DNA of 64,000 nt. It comes from Adineta vaga (taxonomy: Eukaryota; Rotifera). The stretch lies in NCBI GenBank assembly GCA_021613535.1, contig CP075494.1, positions 14,756,001 through 14,820,000 of the forward strand, in the 5' to 3' direction. The notes below the pieces were generated by a model, which worked only from the letters and a program-made list of their open reading frames with translations, was not told the DNA's origin and ran no database searches. Within the stretch, counting starts at the first letter, position 1; every line of letters starts with the position of its first letter. The position numbers were made by a program, and so were the translations under genes. Shown here piece after piece: positions 37,215 to 49,619 of this stretch.

Positions 37215-39981
37215 ATGTCATCGACAGCAGCAGGTTGGATTATCATTTCATTAAATCAATTAATACTTTCATCTCTTCTTAACTAGATAATACAGCGAAT
37301 GATAAACAACGTCAGAAATTATTAATATCCTCTCGTGATTGGGAAACATTAGTTACAGAGTATGATTTCTTTTCTTTTCCTTTTCTCTATCAAATCTATC
37401 TGGATTATATTCTAGTCGTAGTGCCTTACGAAGAGAACATACAGCTTTATCGAAAAATGCTGGTTCCGAACGTAAAAATAATTCACGTCTAGGTCACCAA
37501 ACAGATCGCAGTCGACGAACAGGATATATGAATTATGCATCGGATGCCTCAAGTGAAGAAGATGATGAAGAAGATGATGAAGTGTTAGAACGAGCACGAC
37601 CTGATCAATCTGATTTACCAGCTGAATATTGGCAAATTCAACGTTTAGTTAAATATCTCAAGGGTGGAAATCCTACAGCTACAGTCATTGCCTTATCATC
37701 GATTCGTGATTTTAATCTATCTGTTGAAACATGTCAAATAGCTATTCGTGATGTTGGTGGCCTTGAAGTTCTTGTCAATCTCTTAGAAACCGATGATCTC
37801 GATTGCAAAGTAATGATAAAAATAAATGAAATGTTTTTGAAAGATCAATTTTATTGTTTTAGATCGGTTCGTTACATATTCTAAAAGAAATTTCAAATAA
37901 TAAACATATTCGTCGAAATATTGCTGATCTTGGTGGTTTACAAACAATGGTTAAATTATTGGATGAACCAGAAAAAGATGTTAAATGTCTTGCAGCTGAA
38001 ACAATTGGTAAATAAGCGATTTATTTTGTTAAATAAAGTAGAAATATATATCGATCTATTTATTTGCAGCTCATGTTGCAAAATTTAAACGAGCACGAAG
38101 AGTTGTTCGACAAAATGATGGTATCAAACGATTAGTAAGGTTTTTATGAAAGAAAGCAGATGATGAACTGAATATTTTAGGTTGGACTTTTGGAAAATGC
38201 TTTGATTAGTAGTCATGGATCAAATAATCACATGTCAAGTAGTGAAAATACTAAAAATATTGAAATTGCTCGTGCCGGTGCTTTAGCACTTTGGAGTTTA
38301 AGTCGCTCGAATCGAAATAAGCATGCGATGGAACAAGCAGGTGTTATTCCACTTTTAGCAAGATTATTAAAAAGTTCAAATGATAATATGCTTATTCCTG
38401 TTGCTGGAATCATCGAAGAATGTGCTACTGATGTATGAATAGATTTTATATGTTTTTTTTATGTAGTTTGAGTAAATTTATATTTAGCAAACGTATCGAA
38501 CGGCTGTACGAGGAATGGTTCCCGATTTGGTGAAGAATTTATTGAGCGCTAATGATGATTTGAAAAAACATTGTGCTAGTGCGATCTTTAAGGTTTGATC
38601 ATTAGTTTTCAATCAAAGAAATGAAACGATTTTTTTTGTATTTAGTGTGCTGAAGATAAAGAAATTCGTGATTTAGTTCGAAAATATTTGGGTCTTCGTC
38701 CATTACATGATCTTTTACAAAAAACAGATGATAAACCTTTATTAGCAGCAGCGACAGGTGCTATTTGGAAATGTGCGATATCTCGTGAAGTAATTCTCAT
38801 CCGCCTTTTCTCATTGTCATCTTTACTAAATTTTGATTTTATTATAGAATATTGTACAATTTCAAGATTTTCGAACACTTGAGGCACTTGTTCAGTTATT
38901 GAACAATCAACCCGAAGAAGTTCTAGTAAACGTCGTTGGCGCATTAGCTGAATGTGCGAAAGAATCTGATAATCGAGCAACTATTCGTAAAGCTGGTGGT
39001 ATTGCACCATTAATCAATTTATTAACAACAACTAATCCTGATCTATTAGTTAATACTTGTAATGCCTTACGTCAATGTGCTGAGGAACCTGATAGTATAC
39101 AGTAAAGTCTTTTTTTATTTTTTATGACATTTGTCTTCTAAGAAATATTTCGGTAGAATGATTGATCGTTCGGATGGTGTTCGATTACTTTGGTCACTTT
39201 TGAAGAATCCTGATCCACGAGTCGAAGCTGCAGCTGCATGGGCAATTTCGCCATGTGTGAAAAATATTAAAGTTTGTTTGATAAGTTCCCAAATAGTTTT
39301 GCATAATGAAAATTTTCATTCTAGGAATCCGGAGAAATGGTACGAAGTTTTGTCGGTGGTCTTGAATTGATTGTTTCATTATTGAAAGCAAAAGATGTGC
39401 AAGTCTTAGCAAGTATCTGCGCTGCTGTTGCTGAAATAGCAAAAGACGAAGAGAATCTCGCTGTTATAACTGATCATGGCGTTGTTAAACTTCTTTCAAA
39501 TTTAGTAACACGAGTAAGTTTTAGTTGATTGATTTTCTTTTCAATCTGAAAAACTTGATTTGTGTTTTTCTATTCAAATTAGCATGAAGATATTCTCCGA
39601 CGATATTTAGCTGAAGCGATAGCAGAATGTTGTAAATGGGGAAATAATCGACAAGCTTTTGGAGAAAATCAAGCTGTTGCTCCCCTTGTCAAATATCTAC
39701 GTTCACCTGATCCGAATGTTCATCGAGCAACTGCGAAAGCTTTACACCAATTATCGAAAAATCCTAATAATTGTGTAACAATGCACGATGCTGGTGTTGT
39801 TCGAGTATGTTCTTCTTCCTGAAAATAAAAACATTGAACTCTTCTCTTCATTCGCAAATCTCTTTAGATTCTTATGGATATGGTTGGTTCGAAAGATGAT
39901 GTCCTTCAAGAAAATGCTGCCATATGTATTTCCTATATTCGTCGTTTAGCATTGGCTAATGAAAAATCACGAAATGGTTAA
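37215..39981 (+). CDS. ODAD2: Outer dynein arm docking complex subunit 2 (ODAD2/ARMC4), 13 exons, 696 aa
   Basis: Armadillo-repeat protein of the docking complex that anchors outer dynein arms on ciliary doublets. Exons: 37215-37233, 37287-37359, 37416-37809, 37863-38007, 38070-38134, 38181-38432, 38488-38592, 38646-38789, 38848-39101, 39157-39271, 39325-39513, 39583-39804, 39868-39981 (2091 nt). After an acidic linker ([13 protein letters not shown]) the ARM array is highly conserved: [79 protein letters not shown] and [17 protein letters not shown] at the end. Only about 110 residues precede the array, whereas the human protein (1044 aa) has several hundred more. An upstream exon is unlikely, because the X-box promoter sits just before the start. 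Confidence 0.93.
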
Positions 39982-40929
39982 ATCTCCTGAAACTCTAATT
40001 GAACAGTGAAAATCGATAATCTTTCTTTTTTACTGCACATTTATTTATAACTTCTTTTTTTCTCAAACGAATAAAATCGTCTCAATGCTTTCATAGCTTA
40101 AAACGAAATAACTGTTATTCCAAGATTAAATTTCAATGCAAATATATCGATATAAAATGATACTTAATAATCGATAGCAACTGAATATGTCGTGACTGGC
40201 AATCAGAACAGTTCTCGTTAATGTGTTTTATTTAAATCGTGTTGCTATGAAACGAGCTTTGTTTATTTAATCTTCTATTCTTCTTCTTCTTATTATTATT
40301 AATAAGAAAGATTTTTTCATCATTTGTTTCAAATCGTGTAAATCAAATAAATAGACATGGTTAGTCACTTAGTCTCGAATTCCACTTTCGTTTATTTTTC
40401 GCTAACATCTCTAACGAAACGCATAGACACCAACAGAAGAACAAACGAAGAGTGACAACCATAACAACAATAGCATGATTTCAATTTTTTTTGCTTTCTT
40501 TTTATCATCGAGTAATAGAAAAGTGGTAGTAAGTAATAATAAAAAAGAAAAAAAGGAATTCTTCAATACTTCAATGTAAAAAAGAAATGAGAAGAAGAGA
40601 AACAATAGAATGTTACGTTGATTGATTCAAAACTTGCTTGTTTTCTCCTTCTCCCTTCTTTTCTTTTTTCAATATGAGAAGCACACGCACATACATACAT
40701 AAAAAGAGAGAAACGTTTTTTCCGATACTCGATTGTTGTCTCGGGCGTCAAGGCTCCCATTGTCTGTTGTCACCCACACGTTGATAAGAGACCAAACATA
40801 AGAGAAAAAACGTTTACATTATGAACGTGGATAGATGTGAGAAGGAGTTGAAGAAATTTCTTTTAAACAACTGATTTCTTATTGAAAAAATCATATTTTC
40901 AATTTTTTCTTCTAGACTAATCCGAAAAA
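39982..40929. other. Intergenic stretch, no gene seen
   Basis: About 0.95 kb between ODAD2 and CIMAP1, both rightward. It presumably holds the ODAD2 3' UTR and CIMAP1 promoter. I looked for an X-box close to the CIMAP1 start and found none. Confidence 0.5.
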
Positions 40930-41863
40930 ATGGTGTACACTGAAACCAAGCCACGCGGTCCTATTTCAGCCATGAACTCAACACCTGGTCCAGTTTATCT
41001 CTTACCAGGTCTTGTTGGTAGTGGTTTTCATGATCCACGTTCGGTTCATAACAAACAACCAGCCTATTCATTTGGTCTTCGACATGGCAAATATAAAGAT
41101 GACTCTTCACCTGGTCCATGTTACTTTCCAAATCCAAGAATTTCTCGAACTGGTAAGGATGGTACACCACAATATTCACTCTATGCTCGACGTGGTGATC
41201 TTAAAGGTGATCGCGTTCCAGGTAAATATCAATCATAGTGATCTATATTGAAAAATCATTTGTGTATAATTTTCAATAGGACCAGGCGCTTATAAACCTG
41301 AAGAAAAAGGACCCATGAAAACTGTCTTTCAATCACCACCTTCCTATTCATTTGGTACTCGTCATAAAGCTTATGGTCTTGATAATACACCAGGTAGAAT
41401 TCTATCAATTATTATTCTATATCGACATTTTTCCGTTTATTTAGCACCAAACGCTTATGGTTTACCAGGAATGCTTGGTAAAACAGTTCAAAGTGTGAAA
41501 AAACAAGCACCAATCTATTCCATGACAGGAAGAAGTAAACGTGGTGGTTTTGATGAAGATTTACAACGAACACCGGGACCCGGTACATATATATATATCT
41601 ACTTAGTTTTCATTAAATCTCTATGTTCATCTATTTTCTAAGGAGCCTATACTGTTACCAAACCTGGTATATATAAGAGCGAACCACCTCATTATAGTAT
41701 GATTGCACGAAATGAAATGCCTGGTGATACAACGCAAAAGCCAGGACCGGGTAATTATTCTCCTGAAAAAGTTTGGCTTCATAAACAACAAGCACCTGGT
41801 TATTCATTTGGTATTCGCCATTCCTTATACGAAGCACCATTAATTGTCGAAGTCAAAGAATAA
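40930..41863 (+). CDS. CIMAP1: Ciliary microtubule-associated protein 1 (ODF3/SHIPPO), 4 exons, 254 aa
   Basis: Microtubule inner/associated protein of axonemes, best known from sperm tails as outer dense fibre protein 3. Exons 40930-41221, 41280-41393, 41445-41582 and 41643-41863 sum to 765 nt, giving 254 aa, the same as the usual family length. SHIPPO repeats (PGP-x-Y type) occur throughout: STPGPVYLLPG, SSPGPCYFPN, VPGPGAYKPEEKG, TPGPGAYTVTKPG and KPGPGNYSPEK. They alternate with YSFG-RH motifs (AYSFGLRHGKY, SYSFGTRHKAYG, GYSFGIRHSLYE). Three introns fall within the PGP codons of successive repeats, as expected for a gene grown by repeat duplication. Confidence 0.93.
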
Positions 41864-42425
41864 ATTCGTCTCTTTTTTTCTTCCGCTCATAGTTTTCTCT
41901 CGGACTTCAGAAAAAGAAAGAATTCTAATCTTCATTTGTTGCTTGTACTATCTTTTTTTTCTATTCTATTTTATATACATACATCGATTCTCTTATTCAA
42001 TGTCTTCTCAATGCATGACACTATTTTCTTGAACTTTGATTTTTATTTCTCCTAAAATAAGAAGAAAGTTCTTTCATTTGATCTGATTACTGATGCAAAC
42101 GAGTAACGAAAAACAACATATCACGTTTCTATGTACACTTGATAAAAATATTTAAAAAAATGCTTTTTTAACTAAAGTAGATAAGTAAATACTTGAATTT
42201 CATAAATCTTCTCATTTTCGTTTTTAATATAAACGAAAGAAAATGACATTCACATATGAGATTAATACATCAAACACTTGAGCAATGAAAAATCGCTGCT
42301 TTCTTTTTCTTCTAACACAGATAAATATCTTACTGATTTTTATTAGTCTATAGAAAGTGAAACATAACAACTGATGATATAAATATTAAGAAAATAGAAT
42401 GAAACAAATTGAGATTAGAAAACCT
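41864..42425. other. Convergent spacer, 3' UTRs
   Basis: 562 bp between the CIMAP1 stop (+) and the ENTPD stop (-). AT-rich, with no gene seen. Confidence 0.5.
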
Positions 42426-44843
42426 TTAGCATGCTTTTATATTTGAGGAATATGCAGTTGCTGATGTAGGTAAATCATCAGTGCTCATGGATTTCAATAA
42501 TTGATAACGATAATTAAATTCACTGGATTGAGATTGAAGATTTGTACGACGAGAGAGAAAGGATCGAATTATTTGTGGAGCAAATATGAATAAACAAATT
42601 GTTAATATCAAACAAAGAAGAATAAATAATGTTTTTGGTTTTGTATATGTTCCATATTGATTTCGATGAAATTTCATTCGATCAATAGATTTCAATGGAT
42701 AAAATCGAGTTTTATAAATCATAGCACCAAGTGTCCATTGAACATCATTATTATTGACGAGTGAAGCAGAACGTAAACGTTCATAATCAACAGGAAATTT
42801 TAAACCATCGTGAAGAAAAGCATAAAGCCAAGCTGATTTAAAGCATTGTAACCTACACATCAACTTAGATAATTTCTCATGGAAAATTTCACTCAAACTT
42901 ACATCAATCGATTCAAATTCGCATTTCCATAGACTTTCTTATTATACCACTGTTGAATATCATTCCAATTTGCATTACAAAAACCCTACAATAGAAATCA
43001 TATTTAGAAAAATATAATCTTCATCTATTCTTCTTACTGTAGATGCATTGAGAAATGTTAATGATGCATATGGTCCACCAATCTTCAAAACATCTATAAT
43101 ATCGAAATAAACGAATTGTCAAAAATTCCAAACAATGATTTTGTCTTTCCTAACCTTGCATTGTATACCAAAATTCTGAGAATCCATAAAAATCTTGTGC
43201 TTTATAATTTATTTCTGGTTGATAAACTCCATTAAATGAACATGGTTTTCTCATACATGTCGCATTTAAATTAAGTAATGCAACCAAATGTTTTGTACAA
43301 TTAGAGAAATCTCCTTCACCTATTATTTTAACTGTAGTATTAGCTTTGGTAATATTCGTAGAAAAACTACGAGGCAAACAATCTGCATCATTAATTTCAA
43401 TATCAGATGTGTTTGATGTAGAAGAACTAAAGAAAATTAGTTGATAATGGAAACGATTATGGTGAATTTTTACTTCAAAGCAATATTGACGATACGATCG
43501 ATATATTTTTCATAGACTTTATTAACACCATAACCAAGGAATGTAGTGACGTATATTTTATATTTCAATGATTCTTGATGTTCATCATAACCTAATGAGA
43601 ATTCTGCTACCTCCTCACCAAGTACTGGTGTCTATAATGAAAATGAACACGAACAAAGATGATGAAAAGGCCAAAATGAAACTTACAGTTTTTAAAACTT
43701 CAACTAGAAATTGGAAGAAAAACGAAATTATTTTTTATGATGAAAAATTGAAACTTACAAGCAATTTGTGCAGATGCACCACCCATATCAAGAATTCCGA
43801 CAGTTGATGGTCGTGTAGTAACATCATTCGTTCCTGTTTCTAGAATAATACATCTTATCTTTGTTTTTGATAAGATCGAATTTACTTGTTTTAGAATTAT
43901 TATGTTGAAAACGACCAAGAACATAATTAATAGCAATCCAACTATAAATTCCTTCATATTGTCCAGTAATAACTTGAATATGTGTTTTTTCAATAAGAAA
44001 ACTATAATCACGTACGATATCTGTGAATAAATCTTTGAGTAAAAGTTCTTGCTTTCTAAATTATCGATACCAAAACAATACAATTTATTTGAAAAGAAAA
44101 AAAAACTGCTGTTACTCGGGTGATAAGAATCGTAAACCAGCTGTGGCAAGAATGTATACTAAATAAACCGATATGAACGTAAGAAAACACAAGGATTTAG
44201 AGATACTTACAAGGTGTATCAGCATGTTTCGTTAATGGAATTATTTCTGCAGCAAAATCTTGAAGAAAAGAAATTGAATTATTTAACTTAGATTTATTTC
44301 TCAGGTACAATTACCTAATAATGATTTTAGATATTCTGTTGCATTCATCGGTGTATCTGCCATAGATGAAAGACCTGGTTCGATCTTTTTAACAGTTGGT
44401 ACACCATCTTTATCTAATAATTGTTTTATTTGTAATAATTCATTCGGATTTCCAGAATGATCTGGCCATACATAAATATACAATCGTGATCCACTACTTC
44501 CACAATCAATAACAACACCATAATGTAAATCTGACTTTTCATTTCCAACTTTTTTCGGTATATAAACTCCACCGGCATCACCTTTTTGAATATCTTCTTG
44601 ACCTGTTTTGATCGGCGTTGGATCTGCCTATGGACAAAAAACTATTTATATTATTCATCAATCAAGGAGATTTCAAACGAATGACCTTGATATTTTAGTA
44701 AAACTATTTATAGTTCGAAATATTGAATAGAAATTCAATCTATATACCTGATTGAAAACTGCCCATAGAAGAAGACAGCTGATTGTTAAAGATGTTGCCA
44801 TGATTAAGAAGTTACGGTTGCCACAAGGTAACTGCAATGCCAT
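42426..44843 (-). CDS. ENTPD4: Ectonucleoside triphosphate diphosphohydrolase, ENTPD4/7 type
   Basis: Hydrolyses nucleoside di- and triphosphates in the lumen of Golgi, lysosome or related vesicles. The apyrase conserved regions are in order: VVIDCGSSGSRLYIYVW, ILATAGLRFLSPE, ITGQYEGIYSWIAINYVLGR, GILDMGGASAQIA and DFYGFSEFWYTMQ. Exon 1 (44843-44748) encodes an N-terminal hydrophobic anchor (MATSLTISCLLLWAVFNQ); exon 2 starts at 44627. The C-terminus has a second span (LFILLCLILTICLFIFAP) after QWTLGAMIYKTRFYPLKSI, which is typical of ENTPD4/7 rather than the one-membrane ENTPD5/6. At least ten short-intron exons; not all borders were fixed. Two-anchor topology implies a lumenal catalytic domain. 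Confidence 0.9.
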
Positions 44844-45230
44844 GATTTATCAAAACATCTGAAAAAGAATGCATGTTTTTCCAAGTAAAAAATCTGTTAA
44901 CTTTAATTACATTGTAAAGAATTGAAGGCAATCATTCTGTAAAAGGAAATATTAATAATTTAATTTTTGTTTTACTTTTACTCTTCTAAATATTCAATAG
45001 ATAGACAGAGTAGAATACCAATCAAAATGCTCGACTTTCATTTCATACGTACAGAAAAGAAAGAGGTCCGTATCTGACTGTGTAATATATTGAAGACAAG
45101 TATATCGATAGTCAATTCAACTTTGTTTTCTCAGCATAATTTTTGATGAACGACTCAAGTAAAATGAAACAAGATGTTTTAACAAAGAAAAAATAACTTT
45201 CTGATTTATTTATCCAACAAAAAAGAATCA
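44844..45230. other. Spacer between XPD and ENTPD
   Basis: 387 bp upstream of ENTPD and downstream of XPD, both on the minus strand. It contains one copy of a bipartite element (45014-45078) also found upstream of XPD. Confidence 0.5.
45014..45078. repeat. Bipartite upstream element, copy A
   Basis: Starts with AATACCAATCAAAAT at 45014-45028 and ends with AGAGGTCCGTATCTGAC at 45062-45078, with the same spacing as copy B. It lies 171-235 bp upstream of the ENTPD start codon. The CCAAT in the first box may be a CCAAT-box. Confidence 0.6.
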
Positions 45231-47549
45231 TCATCTAGAAGAAGAATTTTTTAATATTTCATTAGAATAAAGTTGTTCTTCTGTTAATAAGGATATTCCT
45301 AATTGATCTTCTTGTCGTAATGGTTGTGCCATATCTTTAAGCCATTTTTTCACAATTTGTACACATTCTTCAATTGATAAATTAGCTAAACTATCGGTTA
45401 AATATTCTTGTATCCATTTCGGAATCTTTTGCCGTTTATCCGATCGTAAAAATCGTTTATCAGCAAAGATCATTATACCATAATCACTTTTACCACGTAA
45501 AACTCGACCAACACATTGTGCTGCATGACGCATTGCATCAAATGTTAAGAAATCATTTTCTCGTATATGAAAATTTTCTCTTAAATAATCTAAACGTGCT
45601 TGTAATATTCGTGATTGTGTATAAACATATGGAATACCAAACATAATAACACATCGACCAAGATGATTATCAAAATCGACACCTTCACTAACTTTACCAC
45701 GTGCAACAGATAATAGAACTGCACCACGACCATTATCACACGCTTTTTGATAATTATATAAAGCTAAAGATGTTTCTACACTATCGGGAGTTTCAATGAA
45801 TAATAATTTATATTTTTGAACTTGTCCTATGATACCTAATTCATACCATGTTGCGACAACATGTTCCATATATGTATACGATGTGAAAAAGCAAACAATA
45901 CCATCCGGAACATGTGTACACATTTCAATAAGTAAAATTCCATAATTACGAATAACAGCTTGATCTTCACGTAATTCAAATTTTGATGTTATAGCAATTT
46001 GATCATTTCCACGTGTAACTATCATTGGAAGAATACACGGACGTGTTAATGTCATCGTAAATGATTCCATAATTGCAGGTGTAAATGAAAGAATCTTTGG
46101 ATACATATCAATTGGTGAAAGAGTACCTAAAGAAAGACTAGACGATGAAAATAATGATACGAAATAAAATTTACCGGATGTAATAATAACTGATTGAAAT
46201 CGATCAAAAACAGGTTTGATTGCAATTGATGAATCCAAACAAGTAAAATGTAAAACAGGATTATAAACTGTTGATTTACTATCGAAAAATGGTTCAATAA
46301 TCAACGTAAAACCTTTTGTATATGTACTGATAATTGTTGCAAAATTACAAAGTAACATTAATGGTTGATATAGATGAATATCTCGTGTTTCTAATGTTCG
46401 TAATAGAGAACGTAAACGTTCCGAACAAAATCGTAATGGTTTACGTTCAATACACACTCGTACTTGTAGATCTTTTAAGAATGATGGTGGTGATTCTTTA
46501 ACAACATGTTGTATATTCATTCTTGTTTTCATATATTCTAAAAAACGTTTGATAAATATCAAAAAATGTTCGGCTTGACGAATATTTCCGGGTATATTTT
46601 CTTGTAAAACATGTTCAGGTAAGATTGGATTGGTTAAAATAACATCAGTTTCACGTTGAATCGCTTGTTCACGAAGACCTTTAACAAGATTTTCATATTC
46701 ATTTTTCAATCGATTTGCATCTTTTAGTTTACTATCTTGTACAAGTATTTTTAAACTTTCCACATTTGCTTGTGCACGTTCAAGAATCTTTCGTGTTAAT
46801 GTTATCGACATGGAATCAATACAAACATTATCTATATTATGTGCTTCATCAAAAATAATAATCGATGTTTTTGGTAATTCTTTCGAAATAATTTCAGCAA
46901 TTTTCGGATCTAATAAATAATGATAAGAATAAACAATAACATTTGCATGAGTTAATATATAACGTGTGAGAAAATATGGACACCAATGTTTAGTTTTACC
47001 ATAAAGTTTCATATCTTCTAAATTATAAATTCCATACGGAATACTTTCTTCACGTCCATTTTTATCATATTGTTCATAGTAAGAACATGTTTTAATCGAA
47101 CGATTTTCTTTCGCTTGTTCACGTATATATGATGCGGTTAAATTCATACATGCACTATCAACTTCTTTTCCTAAACGTAATTGACTAACATCTGGATGAA
47201 TACAGAGATTCTTTCTTGAACTCATGGCAACACCAATAAATTTCTGTTTTTCTTTCGTTTCTTTTTCGTAATAAGCCATTAAACGTTTCATTTCGGACAT
47301 AACTTTTTCAATTTCTGGAACAGTACGACTGCAATAGACTAATTTATTATATTGATCTGGATAACGTCTCATATATGCAATAATAAGTGATAAAAGTGTG
47401 ATGGTTTTGCCAGTTCCTGATGGCATTTCAAGTACGCAATGACCTTTATGATCAAGACCACGTTTGAGTTCTTGCATGTATTTATATTGTTCAGGATAAA
47501 TAAAATCATATGGCATATAAACAAGTAAACCATCTATATTTAGTTTCAT
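45231..47549 (-). CDS. ERCC2: TFIIH DNA helicase XPD (ERCC2)
   Basis: 5'-3' helicase subunit of TFIIH, used in nucleotide excision repair and transcription. The start is ATG 47549 ([20 protein letters not shown]), identical in layout to other XPDs. The longer open frame upstream of it is an AT repeat. Walker A is EMPSGTGKT, the helicase box is [10 protein letters not shown], and later motifs are [12 protein letters not shown] and [16 protein letters not shown]. Four cysteines in NLCIHP, SACMNL, KTCSYYE and HWCPYF match the 4Fe-4S cluster ligands. Motif III (VIITSG/TLSP) is split by a 48-nt intron at 46127-46174. It is multiple-of-three and stop-free, so it looks like an in-frame insertion. 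After its removal the protein is 756 aa, close to the usual 760. It is otherwise intronless. Confidence 0.96.
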   Translation of the reverse strand: MKLNIDGLLVYMPYDFIYPEQYKYMQELKRGLDHKGHCVLEMPSGTGKTITLLSLIIAYMRRYPDQYNKLVYCSRTVPEIEKVMSEMKRLMAYYEKETKEKQKFIGVAMSSRKNLCIHPDVSQLRLGKEVDSACMNLTASYIREQAKENRSIKTCSYYEQYDKNGREESIPYGIYNLEDMKLYGKTKHWCPYFLTRYILTHANVIVYSYHYLLDPKIAEIISKELPKTSIIIFDEAHNIDNVCIDSMSITLTRKILERAQANVESLKILVQDSKLKDANRLKNEYENLVKGLREQAIQRETDVILTNPILPEHVLQENIPGNIRQAEHFLIFIKRFLEYMKTRMNIQHVVKESPPSFLKDLQVRVCIERKPLRFCSERLRSLLRTLETRDIHLYQPLMLLCNFATIISTYTKGFTLIIEPFFDSKSTVYNPVLHFTCLDSSIAIKPVFDRFQSVIITSGKFYFVSLFSSSSLSLGTLSPIDMYPKILSFTPAIMESFTMTLTRPCILPMIVTRGNDQIAITSKFELREDQAVIRNYGILLIEMCTHVPDGIVCFFTSYTYMEHVVATWYELGIIGQVQKYKLLFIETPDSVETSLALYNYQKACDNGRGAVLLSVARGKVSEGVDFDNHLGRCVIMFGIPYVYTQSRILQARLDYLRENFHIRENDFLTFDAMRHAAQCVGRVLRGKSDYGIMIFADKRFLRSDKRQKIPKWIQEYLTDSLANLSIEECVQIVKKWLKDMAQPLRQEDQLGISLLTEEQLYSNEILKNSSSR

Positions 47550-47602
47550 TTTATCTAGAAATATCTGATGAATAGGTTTTTCAAAAGAAAAAATGAGACT
47601 TC

Positions 47603-47622
47603 TATATATATATATATATATA
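47603..47622. repeat. (TA)n microsatellite upstream of XPD
   Basis: Ten TA units, 54 bp upstream of the XPD start. It makes the apparent upstream extension of the XPD open frame. Confidence 0.8.
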
Positions 47623-47656
47623 TGTCTTTGAAACAATCAACAGAACGATCGAATTC

Positions 47657-47720
47657 AATACCAATCAAAATTTTTAAAGCTTTTCCATGATTCACAGAAA
47701 GACAGAGGTCCGTACCTGAC
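47657..47720. repeat. Bipartite upstream element, copy B
   Basis: AATACCAATCAAAAT at 47657-47671, then 22 bp, then ACAGAAAGACAGAGGTCCG through CTGAC ending at 47720. The first box is identical to copy A and the second differs by a few bases. It lies 108-171 bp upstream of the XPD start codon. Confidence 0.6.
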
Positions 47721-48098
47721 ATACCTTAACGGTTTGCTCTTCAAAACGAGAATGATCATTGCGTTTTAGTCATACTTAAAGCTCTTCACGATAAACGGTG
47801 AACTCTTCAGATACATTCAACACAAATATTGCTTCATAAACAGACTTCAATCATTTGAATATTATTTTAAAAATCGCAAAGAGGTTCAAGGAGAAATAAG
47901 CACAAGCAACTGTATTCAGTGGTTCAAATAGAAAAATATAAACTTTACATAATAGAACTAAAGAAGAATGCGTATATATGTATATATTTATGTATATCAC
48001 AGAAGTCAAAATGGAAAGAGATGATTTGAATCTCAGATGAAAGACAAATTAAAAGATAAAACGAGAAACTAACTTCATTCTTTTATAAAGAAATTCGT

Positions 48099-49619
48099 CT
48101 ATGTTTGTTTCTTGTATTGAACATAAGCATAAACTGGGAATGCAAAACAACCAACAACTAAAAGTATCGGAATACCAATGATAACAAGTGCAATAACAGC
48201 AGCAAGAGCAATTGGCGTTAAAATAATCAGTCCAGTAAGAATTGATCCTCGTATAAGCCAACGTAATAAAGCACAATTTGGCCATAATTTATATTTGCAA
48301 CCAAAAACCGAATACTTGGCATCATGTCCAATATAAAGTGGTAATCTCATTCGAGATCCGCAACGATAACAAAATTTTGAATTACATTTTGAACATAACA
48401 TATGATCGCATCCATCGATTTTTTCGATATAAATCAAACATTTTGGACAACGTTGCGCATTTCGTTGATGATTATCCGATCGACGTGCATGCGCCCACAT
48501 ATCCAATTGTGTATGATTTTTTTTAAATTGTCGACATGTTTCATTCGGATGTGATGGAGCATAGCATGACCAACACCATTCTTTATTACATTGTTCACAA
48601 TAAATCCATTGTTCTGATTCTTTACGCAATTTCTTACGATTAATTCTCGGATCATTATCATCAAGAATCGTAATGAAATTACAATGTGGACATAGTTTTA
48701 TATTCGTATGTTGTTTTTCCGCTAAATTTTGAGCTAACATTTCTTGATAACGTTCACGTATTGGTACGGGAATATCCGTATTATATAATATTGTTAAGGA
48801 ATTCATTTCTTCCGAACAGGCTGGACATTCAATTTTAACTTTATTATTACGAATATTTGTTATTGTATGCGTTAAAAGACATGCCGAACAGAGTTTCATT
48901 GAACAACAAGCCATCTGTTTGATTTCATCGGATGAAATAGCGCAGCAACAGATTGGACATTCGTCAAGCTCTGTAGAATTTTGATGAAAACTTGTTGGTA
49001 CCATCTCACTAGAAAAGACGAAATTTAGTTATTTATTTGCAAAAATTTTATTGTCGTATTACATTACTTTTCAACGAATATTTTAGTCATTCTAGTAATG
49101 TACTCACGAACGTTATGATTTAGTCGTTTATATTTAAAAAAAAAATCAAAATTTTATCAATCGAAAATAGTAGCAATGCCGTTGGATTCTTTTTTCCCGA
49201 CAAGAACAGAAAGAAAGAATGGCATCTCACATGTGTTTTACCCTCGTTTTATTATTGAAAGAAAAGAAATGAAAGAATCGATGTAGCTGCTTTTTGAGAT
49301 TTCATAATGACATGAGAAGTTCTCAAAGAAATGGGAAGATTTTCATCTCTCTTCTAATAGAATCCTGAAGGTTTCATTCGACAAATACATCAGAATCTAT
49401 GTCATATTACCGTTTATCCATTGATATAATGATATGATCTTGTTCATTAATTTCAAGTCTTTTCGATGAATCAGTAACAAATATTGATTTTAACGATTGA
49501 TGATGTGTTAAATTATGTTCTGAATTCAGATTGAATTCTTTCGGAGTATTTCCGTTCGAAGAAGGTACCCGTTGATGAAATGGCCACGTTTGTAACCGTC
49601 GATTTTCAGTCGCAGACAT
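48099..49619 (-). CDS. RNF217: RBR-type E3 ubiquitin ligase RNF217-like, 2 exons, 372 aa
   Basis: RING-between-RING ligases take ubiquitin onto a cysteine of RING2 before passing it to substrate. Exon 1 is 49619-49411 (MSATENRRLQTWPFHQ...); a 402-nt intron follows, and exon 2 is 49008-48099 (1119 nt together). RING1 is CPICCCAI...MACCSMKLCSACL...IECPACSE. The IBR has LCPHCNF, YCEQCNKEWCWSC. RING2 is RCPKCLIYIEKIDGCDHMLC...CYRCG, in which the Cys of GCDHM is the expected catalytic residue. A hydrophobic C-terminal pair of spans (SILTGLIILTPIALAAVIAL, then IGIPILLVVGCFAFPVYAY) anchors it in a membrane, and RGS-L and KY--P motifs match RNF217 rather than parkin or HHARI. Confidence 0.9.

Larger units (their letters stand above)
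47550..48098. other. Spacer upstream of XPD
   Basis: 549 bp containing a (TA)n run at 47603-47622 and copy B of the bipartite element. It also covers the RNF217 3' UTR at its right end. Confidence 0.5.

Noticed and set aside
44814-44831. X-box-like GTTGCC ... GGTAAC near the ENTPD start
   Set aside because: The spacer is four bases, outside the RFX consensus, and the sequence is coding (exon 1 of ENTPD), so I do not call it a regulatory site.
47550-47636. Longer XPD frame with 29 extra N-terminal residues
   Set aside because: The extension is encoded mostly by a (TA)n repeat, while the next ATG gives the conserved XPD N-terminus (MKLN-DGLLVY).
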